From Cheiracanthium punctorium (lineage: Eukaryota; Arthropoda; Arachnida; Araneae; Cheiracanthiidae), in assembly GCA_038373885.1 (NCBI GenBank), contig JAWZYV010016933.1, positions 310,001 through 374,000 on the forward strand: a stretch of 64,000 nucleotides of DNA. Reading direction: 5' to 3'. The notes below the pieces were generated by a model. It did not search any database and had not been told where the DNA came from. It saw nothing but the letters and a program-made list of their open reading frames with translations. Position numbers and translations under genes: made by a program. Of the stretch, positions 11,586-23,213 are shown piece after piece. The stretch's first letter is position 1, and every line of letters begins with the position of its first letter.

Positions 11586-12343
11586 CAGGGTGTCTACCGG
11601 TTAGGAAAGTCAGGAAAGTCTAGAAAAAGCCTGAAAAATGCTAAATGATCAGGAAAATTCTCCGAAATTATAAATTTTCCTTCGTCTAAAAACATCTGGT
11701 CGTTTTTTTTTTTTTTTTTTTTTTAATATCTCTTTGGAGTTCAGAGAGTGAAAAATTCTGATAAAGATGATTTATGTTAAAATAGTATGAATTATTCAGT
11801 ATATTTGTGGGGTATGTGGGACTCACACCTGTTTCACATTCTGTTGTGAGGTAGAAACAGAAGAGCCAAAAAGCTATCTGATATGACCAGTGATAAAATA
11901 TAGACATTTTCACTAGTATTGCTCCTAATTTTGCAGATTTGAAGTGTAGTAGACTGAAAGATATATTTGAAATTCGATGTCTGCATTTAATATTGTCACT
12001 TAGATATATCACATAAGTACTGCCTGTAACACAAGCAGTATTGATCACTATTAGTGAAATCTCAACTAACTATGTATCTTGAACTTATCTCTTTCTATGT
12101 ATTACTTGAAACTCATAGTAATTTTTTTCTATCTAACTTCAATACATGAATAATTGTATTACAGTTGAAAATTTATTTCATGTAAGTTGTAGAAAATTAT
12201 TACACTATAAAAGGGGCTTATACTGTTGAGGGATTCTCCAAAGTGAACTAACTACATCTATGGTCAAGAAATATTTTCTGGAAGCTCCCTAAAGTCTGGA
12301 AAAAGTCAGAAAATTGACTTTCAGAAATTTAGTAGACACCTTG
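11586..12343. mobile_element. CAGGGTGTCTACC inverted-repeat element, copy 1 (5-bp TSD)
   Basis: The left end is cagggtgtctacc, the right end agtagacaccttg, flanked by the perfect 5-bp duplication tgtaa (11581-11585 and 12344-12348). Inside the ends are short direct repeats of the type caggaaagtc and, near the right end, aagtctggaaaaagtcagaa. A second copy with its own 5-bp duplication lies at 42789. It has no recognisable transposase. I cannot assign it to a superfamily. Confidence 0.75.
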
Positions 12344-12464
12344 TGTAAGCATTTTATTTTTCTAGAACCCCAGTTTAGCATTTTTCTGCATATCCGTTAT
12401 ATAGCGTTTTCCATTTTTTTTTTTTTTATGGTCCCTTGAATGCTGTTAAATCGGGTTTTCACTG

Positions 12465-13971
12465 TCGTAATACAAGAAAATATAAAAACAATAATCTAAT
12501 ATTTGAAAATTATATGTATGCATGGTGTGCCAAAAACACTGATGTAGGCTTTTATTACTTAAATGGGGATCATAGACATATGTAAAAAAATATTATACGG
12601 TTATGTTAAAAAAAGTACAAAATTTAGGGTGTTGATTAAAATGTTTTCCAGAGATTAAATCTCAATAAATACAAAATTTAAATTTTTATATAGCTTCCAT
12701 ACAACAAAATTTCCTAGTTAGTAAAGTATGCCCTATACATCAATAGGTGATGCGCGAAATTTTGGCTTTTCATCTTAAAAAGGCTCAGAGACATGTTAAA
12801 CAAAATTGGGAAGGGTTATACAGTACCAATAATAATAGGTAAAGCATTATCTATCCATGCAATCTTTTGTTTGTTTGTTTATAAAGCATGATCTTCTTAT
12901 GTGATTTTTTTCTCCTTAAGAGCCATTGAAAAGTGTTTTAAGTCAACATATATTTATTTTCACATCTGTGAGCCAAGATGAAAGCCTGAAATTTTGTATA
13001 TCACCTTATTAATGTATGTAACACATTTTAGTAATTAGAAAATTTCTTGTAGTGGGCCCATATAAAATTGTAAATGTTATATATATGTATTTAGATTTAA
13101 TATATGGGAGGGGATTAATTGATGCCTAGAATTGTGTGTGTGTGTGTTTTACATAACTTTGTAATTTATTGTCTGTGTCTAGGATCAATATTTAAGGAAT
13201 AAAAGCCTGATGTTTCAGGGTCTGTTCCAGTAGCGTATGTAAGATTTTTTTTTTTTGGAGGGGGCACAAGGTGTAGGAGGATATTTGTGCAGAGACGGTC
13301 CTAGGGTGGAGGGAACAAAGAGACTGCACCGAGCACCATTTCTGTGCGGTTGCCAAAATACCTTATTTTATAATATGCATATGTATGCTCGTGTATCCAA
13401 ATATTGTTGAAATTTTTGTTTTAACCCCTTTGAAAACTTAAGTGCATGGAGGAGGGGGTACATTTTTGAATTTTGCACCACTTAGAAAAATAGCTACGTC
13501 TGCCACTAGTGCAAAGCCGGCATAAAATAAATATTTTACATATTAAAATACACACACACACAAAAAAGCTTGTGTTAGACCAAAATAAAGTAAAACACTT
13601 AGTCAAAAACATACGTACATTGCTCTACCATAAACCAAAACAGTGTTAAGTCATTATCTTAAATTACACACAGCATTATGTTTGGGACTCTTAGCAAAAT
13701 ATTACAAAGTGAAATTACCATATTTACCTGCATATACGTCGGTGCCGTGTATAAGTCGACCCCCCACTTTCTTGATTAAGAAATTTGAATTTTTTAAAAT
13801 CCCACGTATAAGTTGACCTACCACTTTCCCGATCAAGAAACTTTAATTTTTTTTTAAATACTTTATTCAGAATCCTCTGTAAAAAATAGAAAGTACTAAA
13901 TATACAATAATAAAGATAATAACATATAAAAGTAGTATACAGAGTTAAACTGATAATAATGAATAATAATA
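12465..13971. other. No gene seen; (gt)n tract and a possible element end at 13717
   Basis: Contains a GT microsatellite near 13134-13148 and small AT-rich repeats. At about 13717-13760 the sequence accatatttacctgcatata followed by gtgtataagtcgacc has an inverse partner at about 19345-19375 (ctcgacttatacacgggtaa). This suggests the two ends of one element now split by the insertions between them. No coding region. Confidence 0.4.
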
Positions 13972-14799
13972 CAGTAGAACCCCGATCTATCATTTTTCAA
14001 GGGGTGCGTAGTAAAAAACGATGCATGCGGGAAAACGACGAATGCGGGTTAAAGTCAAAATATGAAGAAAACAGTATTTATGAATACACACAATGTACAC
14101 AGTATACCAAACATACCAAATTTGTTACCAAACTGTAAAAGAAACAAATAGAAGTTGTGTAGAAATTAAGTGATACTTATTTTTAAAAAATCAGTAATTT
14201 GACACTGGGTTTTCATTAATCATTTAATTAAACAAAGTTTTCAAGATTCACAATATATTTTTTGTCTTATATTCACAATATATTTTTATGTACATTCATG
14301 TTTGTATGTAAAAGTCATACAATTTCAAATACCGTTATTGTGTAGGATAAACTAGGCACTAGTGTTGGCCGAATCTCATCGGCATGAAGATTATTGTCAG
14401 CTTCTTCGCGATTATTTTTATCTTTTGCGTCACATTTCTTCCATTCTTAGGATACCGCACGTTGCTACTTCTAAATCAATGGAAATATAATCACTACATT
14501 TCACACCATACTCATCCCTGCTAGATGTAAGAACTCCTCACCCATACCATCATCAACCCAAGATATCATATCAGGAAGTAATTAGATTTGTAAGTCATAT
14601 TGATCCACTTGATATTCAATTTCATTTCGGTCAGAAGAAACATTTTACAACGATGAATGCGGGAAAGAGAATTTTTGATGAACAATGCATGCGGGTTTTG
14701 TTAACATTATTTGAATACAGTTTGTGCAGGGACCATAGAAATAAAACGATCCATACGGTAAAACGATGAATGCGGGAACGATAGATCGGGGTTCCACTG
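13972..14799. mobile_element. Pogo/Tigger-like element, copy 1
   Basis: The ends cagtagaaccccgatctatc and gatagatcggggttccactg form a near-perfect inverted repeat flanked by TA. The repeated word acgatgaatgcggg occurs near both ends. The interior matches the copy at 21411. The CAGTRGAACC end and TA target fit pogo/Tigger-type elements. Only decayed fragments of a possible transposase are present. Confidence 0.75.
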
Positions 14800-14937
14800 T
14801 AATATGACATTACTGATAGTATGATATGGTAAAATACTAATATACAAAGTTAAACTGATTCAAGATCCGATTCAGTATCGGACTCATCAAACAATTTACA
14901 AAATTCCTTTGTCCTCATTGGCTTATCATGACGCACG

Positions 14938-14993
14938 TATTGGGTTAGGATCCCTTAGAAAGACCTCCACGGGAGGGCACCCTAACCTTCAGC
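14938..14993 (+). repeat. SINE family B, 3' part, left piece (split by hAT)
   Basis: The words gggttaggatcccttagaaa and gggagggcaccct match the SINE at 47761-48005. The match continues on the far side of the 4.1 kb hAT insertion, at 19080. The last eight bases, ccttcagc, are the hAT target duplication. Confidence 0.7.
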
Positions 14994-17016
14994 CAGTGCC
15001 GGATTAAGACAGCGCGGGGCCCGTAGCGAATGTTACAAGGGGCTCCCTGTTCAGTGACGCACCCATATTTTTATTTATTTATTTTGAAGGGGAGGAGTTC
15101 ACACTCACATTAAAATAGTAGAGATAAATTAAATGAGAAAATAAATAGTGCCAATTATATTATAATTTTTGTTTAGTGCTAATTAATTAGTTAATGGGAT
15201 TACTAATGCTAATTAGATGTAAACAAAACTAAAAGGTCCCACGTGTTGTATTTGCAAGAATTACAAAGTTTTTCTTGGAGGAAGGGTTTATCCCAGCCCT
15301 TCCTCCATCTTGGGTGAGCTAATCTCTAGGTTTTGCGCAATAATAAAATAAAACACAACTTTAACAAATTTTCTTGATTCAAAATGAGCAAATTTGAGTT
15401 AACACTAGACAAATCCATTTCTCAAAGTAAATTGGCGCACGGAAAAAATGCCCGTCAAAATAAAGGTTTTTTTGGGGTGGGGGGTGGGGGACTAAATAGA
15501 TAGTGAGACTGACGATGTTTAAAGTTATTTATACCTACAACTCAGTTTTTTTTTAATGATTGTTAATGTTCATGGATATAGTAAATTTGGAATTTCTAAC
15601 ACTTCCCACCTTTCCCATATGCAAACATATAAGTAAAGAAGTTTAAACACATAAAATAATAATTGTTTCTGTAAAATTTTTAGAACCTTCGAAAACAATA
15701 TGTATTTTAAACTGTGCCTTTAAACACAATTTTTTCCTTGTAAAAGTACATGTTTCTAAAATTATTCCATTATTTGGACGGTCTTTACTAATAATAGGTT
15801 ACATATTTTTAACTTCTGCTAATTTATTTCATGGGTTAATTCTTAAAAGATCGAACTGAGGATAGATAGATCTAGCACAATACCTCCGCTACTCAAAATA
15901 CACTGCATGAACGGAAGGCATTTGAATTGCATATGCTTGTACAGGGGGACTGTTACTTCCACATACCGCTTGGAACACTTCTAAAGGTCATTTGGTTCGT
16001 GTTCTACAAGCATATGTGCATTACTTTTCAACTTATCCTCGTTAAAACAATATAAAATATTTTGTTTAAAAAAATCTTAATAAGAGGATTGTATCTTTTC
16101 TAAGTAGAATAATCTATATAATAAATAATGAAAAAAATCGGATAAAACATTCATTATCATATTACGTTCGAATGTTTTTGCAAGATATAATAATCTTAAA
16201 TGTGATCAAGTAATTTGTGAGTTTCTTTGTGGATCAAGAGTATCTGAAAATTCTCTTAGTTTTCAGTTTGCCTGGGGTTATGGCTTCTCGGATACCCCAG
16301 CCGTCATGTCTTTGTGAGAAGATTCTCTCAGTTCTAATTATTTTATTTGAACAAACGTACTGGCATTTGTGCCCTTGACATGTGGTTTCAACCGGCCAAA
16401 ATCAATTCTTTTATATTTAACGTGGTTAACTTCTGTGATTAATAAAATAATTTACTGTAATTGTAGATTCCCCAATTATAAAAAAATGACTTACATTCTA
16501 TACATTATTATTGTTTCAAAAAATAATGCGCTTCTGTTTAAATATTGTAAAATGTAAAATAAATAATTAAATAAAAACAAAGTAAGCCAACTACCAAAAG
16601 CCTTCTAAGATGGCTTACACCCTACTCTGTACACCTTCGAATTTCGGAAAAGCCACCCGCCTTTACTCTAAAACAAAAGAACTTTGGGGCTGCCCAACAT
16701 CCGATTAAAATACCATCCTCATATTTACTGCAAAACAAAATAGGTTTATGTCCAATATTTAAATAAAAATGATTGTTTCGTGGGGGAATATCTTTATTAT
16801 GGGGCGTGTTTTTCCTACAATCCTAATCCTATGGATCTCAGCTCTCGGGGAAATGCAGAAGGTCAACTCGCTTTCCACAGAACATCTTCAGTAATAGCCA
16901 CAAATATTTCCGTTCTATTGAGTCATTTTGAAAAGTTTGATTACAACTTCATTAAAAAATTAATTCAACTTGTTACTGAAAAGTCCCTGAAATGATCGGG
17001 ACAGGTAGGCTACAGC

Positions 17017-17189
17017 CAGTGGCGCAGCCAGAAATTTTTCATGGGGAGGTTAAGACTACTGCAACTCACATATATGCATACATGTGTGTGATAAGGGAGT
17101 AAGAACATACATTTTGTATGGCAAAAAATTCCTCATGGGGGGGGGGTTATGACCCCCCTAACCCCCCCCCTCCCTTGGCTACACCCCTG
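17017..17189. mobile_element. 173-bp hAT-type MITE nested in hAT copy A
   Basis: The ends are cagtggcgcagccag and ggctacacccctg, flanked by gctacagc and gctgcagc (7 of 8 matching). The inverted hAT copy B reads through the site without it (gactacagcctaatg, reversed, near 63095), which confirms an insertion. It contains a run of G near 17138-17146 and a run of C near 17162-17171. No coding capacity. Confidence 0.8.
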
Positions 17190-18168
17190 GCTGCAGCCTA
17201 ATTAATAATCCGGCCCACTGACGGATTAATACAATTTTGTGGGTGGAGGCTTGAATGGAAGATTCACATACATATCCATTTTATGGAAGTAAGTTGGGAT
17301 TGTTTATATTAATTTCATTTTTCTCGTGAGGGACGGTCGCCTCCTTCGACCCCCTCCCTTTAATCCGTCCTTGATCCCACCCTGAGTCTGTTCTTTTGTT
17401 TTAGCACTTAGTTTTCTTTCAATATTTTGTTTATTTCTGGATTCATTCTTCAAATAAAGACAAACATGTAACATTATTGGTAAGGAATACATTTTCTAAA
17501 GGTCATAGGTGGGTGGTGCAAGGATCTGGATACCCCTCTCCTCCGTCCGAGTTTTGCTTTTAGACAACAAAAAGATAATGATACAGCCTTTCTTTCTGTC
17601 TTTCTTTTATTTAAAATTCTGCCATTCTCACCCTTTGGTCACTCCCTGAAATTGTTTTCTGAGTACTGTATTTTTGTTCCACAGTATTGTTAAATATACC
17701 CTTGTGTGTGCCCTTATTGCTGACTTTAGAATACTCATTCAGTTTTGCCTACTTAATGAGTTGACTAAATAATGCAGGCATGCAACAGCTACATTAAATT
17801 ATATGCATGGTGGTCTAAAAGAAACTTCCTCTGTATGTGATTCCCTAGTTGCCGAACTGTTCAACCTATCGAAATAAAAGTTTAGATATAGTTATTTGAA
17901 TGTATGGGGTCCAGATTGTGATGATTTAAAACAATAAACCTCTTACAGTTACAGCTACAGTGACAAAATTTCGAAATTTTCGAACAGCAACACCCACTTT
18001 TTCGTGTGCAAATTGATCGGAACATGGAAAAACCTTAAATGGCGTTAGAATGAGACACGTATGATGTAAATTGGAGGCGTAAAACATTTGCAAAGAAGAG
18101 CATCGTAAAGAACCAATGATAACAAAAGAGAGGAGAGGGGAAAAGACTTTTAACAAAAGGACAAAAAG

Positions 18169-18205
18169 CCTAATAACTTCTACAAATGGTGTAGAAGTTA
18201 TTAGG
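18169..18205. repeat. Hairpin at a rearrangement junction in hAT copy A
   Basis: cctaataacttctaca is followed after five bases by its exact inverse, tgtagaagttattagg. The right half matches copy B, but the sequence to the left does not, so the hairpin marks where the two hAT copies stop being collinear. Confidence 0.65.
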
Positions 18206-18287
18206 TTTTTTGTACTTGGCATTGTAATCTTTTTGCAGTAATGACGAAAAAAGTTTTATCTTGAAATCAGGGTTCAGCGCAACTATA

Positions 18288-18725
18288 CAGGGTGAATCTA
18301 AACTCTTGGGCAAAACTTTAAGGGGTGATAGGGCACATAATAAGGAATCACATAGCAATGTGGGGTCGACAACGTCGTCTTCGTATAGCTGTTAATAATT
18401 ACTTCGGAAAAAAGTGCTGCAAAAACAGCGCGCTTCCGACCATTGTTTCACCAGAAACTAATGTATTTTTCTCCGAAAACAGAAGACTAAAATGGATAGC
18501 TTAAAAAGTTTATTTTATTTCATCTATGAAAATTTCGGAGAAGAGCCTATTGGTTATGAAACTTGGTTAAGAAATTACATGGACACTTCAATGCTTTTCC
18601 AAAAGTGATTATTGCCGGGTAAGTTGAAACAGTGTTTTTCACCCCAGATTGCTATGTGATTACGATTCCTCATTGTGTGTCCTATCACCCCTTAAAGTTT
18701 TGCCCGAGAGTTTAGATTCACCCTG
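18288..18725. mobile_element. 438-bp foldback MITE nested in hAT copy A
   Basis: Long inverted arms begin cagggtgaatctaaactctt and include ttaaggggtgatagggcaca. The flanks read ...tata and tata..., consistent with a TA or TATA target. This is typical of a Tc1/mariner-derived MITE. The same position in hAT copy B holds a different insertion. Confidence 0.75.
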
Positions 18726-19079
18726 TATAGCAGGGTGATACGCTTTAAAGAATAACTTCTCATAGAGCACAATGCATTGGGAATATTTTAAATGCTCCTG
18801 TAGGAAAACTATAAATGCTACATAGATCATTTACAATAGGGCACATGGTACTGTAGATAAGAATAACATGTAAATTTCGTAGAAATCAATTCATATTTAC
18901 GCGAGTTAGATCAAGGGCGGACAGACAGACAAACCAAAATCTTAAACACTTTTCTACCTTGTTGGAAAGTGTTGAAAAAGCTAGATCTGGGGGGGGGGGA
19001 GAGAGAACGAAAACTTTCAAGGTAAAGGCGCGGGGCTCGTAGCATTTGCTACTTCTGCTATATTGTTAATCTGGCACTG

Positions 19080-19137
19080 CCTTCAGCCGAGAGCCCATGT
19101 GTAGCTAATTGTCCATAATCCAATAACAACAACAACA
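19080..19137 (+). repeat. SINE family B, 3' end, right piece
   Basis: Continues the SINE interrupted at 14993. It starts with the duplicated ccttcagc, includes atgtgtagctaattgtccat, and ends in an (aac)n tail (about 19126-19136), a common 3' end for SINEs. Confidence 0.7.
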
Positions 19138-19396
19138 TGATACACGTTTTGAATCTTTGCATTGCTACATTCTTCCTGGTATGGAAATCAACCTTAAATG
19201 ATGTCATTGTGTTATGTAATGCGGGAAGAGAAATTTGTCTTTAAAAGGGCATTTTTGACTTTTGATTAAAAAAAGAAATTAAAAATTAAGGACCCTCTTA
19301 TAAGTCAATCCCCCAACTTTAAAGCCTCTTTTTTGTCCAAAATTTCTCGACTTATACACGGGTAAATACGGTACATGCACAGTTGACTTAATGACA

Positions 19397-20110
19397 GTGC
19401 CAGATTAACTATCGGGGTTGGAGCAAGGATCTTGATCAGAGAGTGTACCAGATTATTTGTGTAATATTTTATTTATGACAGAGTTTGAAATAAGAGCTTC
19501 TTTATTATATACATACTTATCACACTTCACACAAACTAAGAAGATTTTAAGAAAGAAAGGGTAAGAGTATTTTTTGTACACTATCTCAAAAGAACTCTAA
19601 AATTCCCATCATTGTGCTAAGGTTCTTGGAAGACTCAACCAAAATCTTCATGATCACGTAGTGGTATTTGTTGTCTTCCACACAATATCAAGGTTTCTAT
19701 AATTGAGATTAGTTTTTTTCTGTTGTTCAAAGCATCTTCTTTTCTTTTATTGTCAAGTTGAAGAATAAGCAAATCTGTGTTCTGGTCAACAATGCCAGAA
19801 ATATTCTTGGCTCTTAAAGCGGTGCATTTATGATAATGTATTAATTCATGGGATCTGAGAATTTTCAAAGCATCTTTTAAATTTTGACAAGAATCACCAC
19901 AAGCCCATCAAGAAATTGGAGTCTTACCTTTACCAGCAACGAAATTTGGAGGAAGCAAAATGCAATACTTGCATTAAGCGTCGTTGTCAGTTTTTGAAAA
20001 GGCTAGCCGAAAAATTTTTTGGAGTCATGATATCTGAAATTTGCTTTTTAGATCCAAGTTTTTATTTAGGAAAAGGGTAATTTTCAGAAGGACTCCCAAG
20101 TATTTTGTAA
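19397..20110 (-). mobile_element. hAT element fragment with a CAGTGCCAGATTAAC end
   Basis: At about 19397 the sequence cagtgccagattaac closely resembles the ends of the hAT copies at 14994 and 58516. Just inside lies a minus-strand hAT transposase remnant. No matching right end was found, so the fragment boundary near 20110 is approximate. Confidence 0.45.
19635..19990 (-). pseudogene. hAT transposase fragment (ZMYM1/THAP-hAT type)
   Basis: The minus-strand translation includes the segments LKDALKILRSHELIHYHK, NNRKKLISIIETLILCGRQ and PLRDHEDFG. Such strings (a helix ending in H..YHK, then NRK-L--II-T---CGRQ--PLRGH) are characteristic of the N-terminal half of hAT transposases found as zinc finger MYM-type 1-like proteins. 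Stops and a possible frameshift occur upstream of about 19890. The catalytic core and C-terminal dimerisation domain are absent. It is probably a dead autonomous relative of the hAT copies in this window, an inference from the shared end sequence. Confidence 0.6.
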
Positions 20111-21410
20111 TGCTTGTCTCCCTCAGAGTCGGACGTGGATTTCATTGTGGGAGTAGCAAAGAGCGAATTATCATTGCCAAAATCTCAGAAATTTTTGTTG
20201 TGTAGTTTTCGGGCACTCCAAATGTCGTTGTTTCAACAAGAGACTTGCATTCACTTCACTTTCATTGTCTTTCAATATCGAACAGGCAGGGGTGTCACAA
20301 ACACTGATGAATTTTTAATCGGTCTTACTAATTTTTCAGATTTAGGCAGAGTATTCTCAGTATTCGTACTGTTTTCATTTTATTCTGTTTTAAATTAACT
20401 TACAACAAAAAAGCTTTTCAGAGTTTTAAATTTTTTCATTTTTCAAATAATTACAAACGAAATACAATTATTACTGCTATATATTCAACCGAAAGTTGGC
20501 AATACAAAAGTAAACTTCACAGATCCAGTAATGCAACTGTTCATCAATTCTTATCTCTACTAATACTGATCTTACCCAATGTCGGCTACACTGAAAAAAA
20601 AAGAACAATGTAGAATCCCACATCTTTTTCAATGAATGAGGCTAGAATCAGGGGTCCAGGTATTTCTCCTAGCCTGTGGGGGGCAGCATGTATTTGATGC
20701 ATAGAATATCCAGCAATTTCAAGAAAACATCATTTTCAACTTCGAATAACTCTTCATTTCCGATGCTACATCAAGAAAACGAGATTAAAACATCTGGAAG
20801 TAATTTGCACCCCAAGGAAAATCCGGGAATCAATATAGACCATCCTGAGAAATTCGAGGCTATCCTATTGTTCGAAAGAAGGGGGAATCCTGAAGACAAG
20901 ACCGTGCACAATAGTGCATTTTTCAGCAAATAGGGTTTAAAAAAAAAAAAAACATCTTGCTTCTGCTGCGATTTTTGCCAGACCAAATTCTCAATCCCAG
21001 CTCGCCCAGATGAAAAAGTTAAACAGAGAGAATTAGTCATGTTTCAAGAACTGGCCTTAAAAAACTAGAAATGGGCCATTCGTTCAACTAATATGCATAT
21101 AAAATTAACTTGAACACCTTTTAAAATGAAATATTTGATGATCAAGCAAAAACCCACTTTTATTTCAAAGATAATCCTTTTCAGTCTGAAAATTTTTGGA
21201 GGGGGGAGGGGGTCGAGCCCCCTGTGCCCACCCCCTGCATACGCCATTGGTCTGAGCACAAATTACAAAACAAAACAATGATTGCATAAGTACATAATAC
21301 TTTTGTTATTGGTGTTTTGTTATACGGTTTAGCCCTTTACTAACTTTCTTTAAACATACTTCTTTTGATTTGTATAATGAAAGACTGAAATTTTGTACAT
21401 CATTTTAATA
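20111..21410. other. No gene seen; right end of a hAT-like MITE near 21180-21250
   Basis: Sequences around 21195-21249 (runs of G, then cccctgcatacgccattgg) look like the right end of a CAATGGCG-type hAT MITE, but a left end was not identified. Open frames here are short and have no recognisable domain. Confidence 0.4.
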
Positions 21411-22204
21411 CAGTAGAACCTCGATCTATCCTTTTTCAAGGGGTGCATAGAAAAAAATGATGCATGCGGGTTAAAGTCAAAATACGAAGAAAATAATGTT
21501 TATGAACGCACACGATGCATACAGTTTACCAAAAATACTAAATTTGTAACCAAACTGAAAAAGAAACAAATTGGGGTTGTACAAAATTAAGTGATATTTA
21601 TTTCTAAAAAATCACTAATTTTACGCTGGGTTTTTCCTTAATTTGTTTAATTAAACGAAAATTTTAAAGATTACAATATTTTTCTTGCCTTTTCCGTGTT
21701 TTTATGTTTGTACATAAAAGTTCCTACAATTTCAAATACTGTAATTGCATCCAATAAACTTGGCACTAGTGTAGGCTCAGTCTCATCGGCATGAACATTA
21801 TTCTCCGCTTCTTCGCCATTACTTTTATTTTTTGCATCACCACACATTTCTTCCATTCTTAAGATACATCGCTACGTCTATACTAAATTAAATATAATCA
21901 CTAAAATTTCACACCACATGCCCTGCTTCATGTAACAACTCTTCATCTACACCATCATCAACCCAATAAATCATACCAGAAAATATTTAAGTTTGTATGC
22001 CATAAGGATCCATCTGAATTTCGATTTCCCTTCGGTCAGGAGAAATATTTTACAACGATGAAAGCGGGAAAAGGATTTTTTGACGAACGATGAATGCGGG
22101 TTTCTTTGACGTTATTTAAATACAACTTGTGCAGGGACCATAGAAATAAAACGATCAATACGGGAAAACGATGAATGCGGGAACGATAGATCGGGGTTCC
22201 ACTG
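21411..22204. mobile_element. Pogo/Tigger-like element, copy 2
   Basis: The ends cagtagaacctcgatctatc and gatagatcggggttccactg are flanked by TA. The interior matches the copy at 13972 over most of its length. A minus-strand stretch at 21671-21856 resembles an acidic transposase tail (containing HADETEPT and PSLLDAIT) but is only a remnant. Confidence 0.75.
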
Positions 22205-22206
22205 TA

Positions 22207-22928
22207 TAAGCGCTACATTTTACTGATTTGAATCTTCTTTTTTTTCTTTTTTGTATTCAATCTCCTGAAAAAATATTTTATTCAACACTTGTAAAATTCT
22301 GTAACCTTTTTTACATAACTTTGTAATTTATTGATATATATGTTTATGATCAGTATTTAAGGAATAGATGTCTAGATCATTATTTTTGGAACACCCTGTA
22401 TGTGTGTGTACTAAATTTTTCATTAAAATATGTTTTTTTATGTTTCCACTCTGTACTCATTATCTTGGAAATAAAATGATGTTGACCGTTAAAATGTTTA
22501 TTGGTGTTTTTAGTTTAAATGCTGCAAACTTCTGTTTACTGTCAGTTGTTATTTTGAAATATGCTAGCACTTCAGATCACTTATTATAATTATTTACAAA
22601 TAATTTACATTATTATTACAATTATTTACAAATATTGTTTTACTTATTTTTTTATTATGCTTCCTAACAGGTCATAATTCACAAAAGCTGTTATTTTATC
22701 CCTGTGATCACTATATTCTGTTAAACATTCTAAAATATATAATCAGTTTCAAATTTCAGTAACTTAAAATGTATTTTAAGTCGGTTTTAGAGTGTTAATG
22801 GACTTTGAACACGTCAAACTATACACCAACTTTTAACTTCCCCTATTTCTGTTTCTACACATATTTCATAACATTTTAAAATGTGTGCGGCTTATAGTTT
22901 AATTAATGTTTTTTTGCTTAATTTCTAG
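22207..22928. other. No gene seen; intron upstream of cassette 2
   Basis: AT-rich sequence with short direct repeats of attatttacaaat near 22585-22636. It ends in the polypyrimidine tract of the next acceptor. Confidence 0.5.
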
Positions 22929-23213
22929 CTACAATGCTTGGAAGTTCTAATCATTATTTTCAAAAGTTGGTTGAAAAATACAAATGTCCTTGGTGTCCAT
23001 ACGCAACAAATAACTCCGATAACTTTCAGATTCATAAACTAAAACATGCTGGAAAGGAACTTTTTATGTGTAGCATCTGTTCCAAAATGTTTACCTTTAA
23101 TCATAATCTGAATCTCATTTATGTACCCATACTGGGGAATGCCCATATGGTTGCTTGTATTGTCGAAAGACATTTTTACCCATAAAAAATCTTTAGATGT
23201 TCACAAATGTGTT
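22929..23213 (+). pseudogene. Zinc-finger cassette 2, degenerate
   Basis: The acceptor ttaatttctag ends at 22928 and leaves the usual phase (ct completes a codon). Finger 1 (CPWCPYATNNSDNFQIHKLKH) still has its C2H2 ligands, but the linker has decayed to AGKELF. Finger 2 keeps CSIC but loses both histidines. A frameshift within or just before the HTGE linker puts finger 3 (CLYC...) into another frame, and a second shift near 23188 is needed to reach the closing His-X-Cys segment (VHKCV then stop at about 23213). This is a once-functional three-finger cassette with at least two frame breaks. The splice site still looks usable, so a truncated isoform is possible. Confidence 0.75.

Larger units (their letters stand above)
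9168..12464. mobile_element. Possible pogo/Tc1-like element disrupted by Copia and another insertion
   Basis: The left end cagtggaacttcaatttaac follows TA. The right end around 12440-12464 (ctgttaaatcgggttttcactg) is an approximate inverse. The right TA is TC, so it may have mutated. The interval holds the Copia element at 9333 and the inverted-repeat element at 11586, which would explain its length. The ends are only partly matched, so this is tentative. Confidence 0.35.
14994..19079 (+). mobile_element. hAT element, copy A (4.1 kb, with nested insertions)
   Basis: It starts cagtgccggattaag, ends ttaatctggcactg, and is flanked by the perfect 8-bp duplication ccttcagc (14986-14993 and 19080-19087). 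The 8-bp duplication and CAGTGCC ends are typical of hAT. Subterminal words at both ends share ggggc(c/t)cgtagc with its inverse. An inverted second copy starts at 58516. Nested inside are a 173-bp element (17017) and a 438-bp foldback (18288). No open transposase gene was recognised, so this may be a long non-autonomous or heavily decayed copy. Confidence 0.85.

Noticed and set aside
16780..16995. Plus-strand frame of 71 codons inside hAT copy A, also present in copy B
   Set aside because: I checked for hAT transposase motifs on both strands and saw none; conservation between copies is explained by element duplication.
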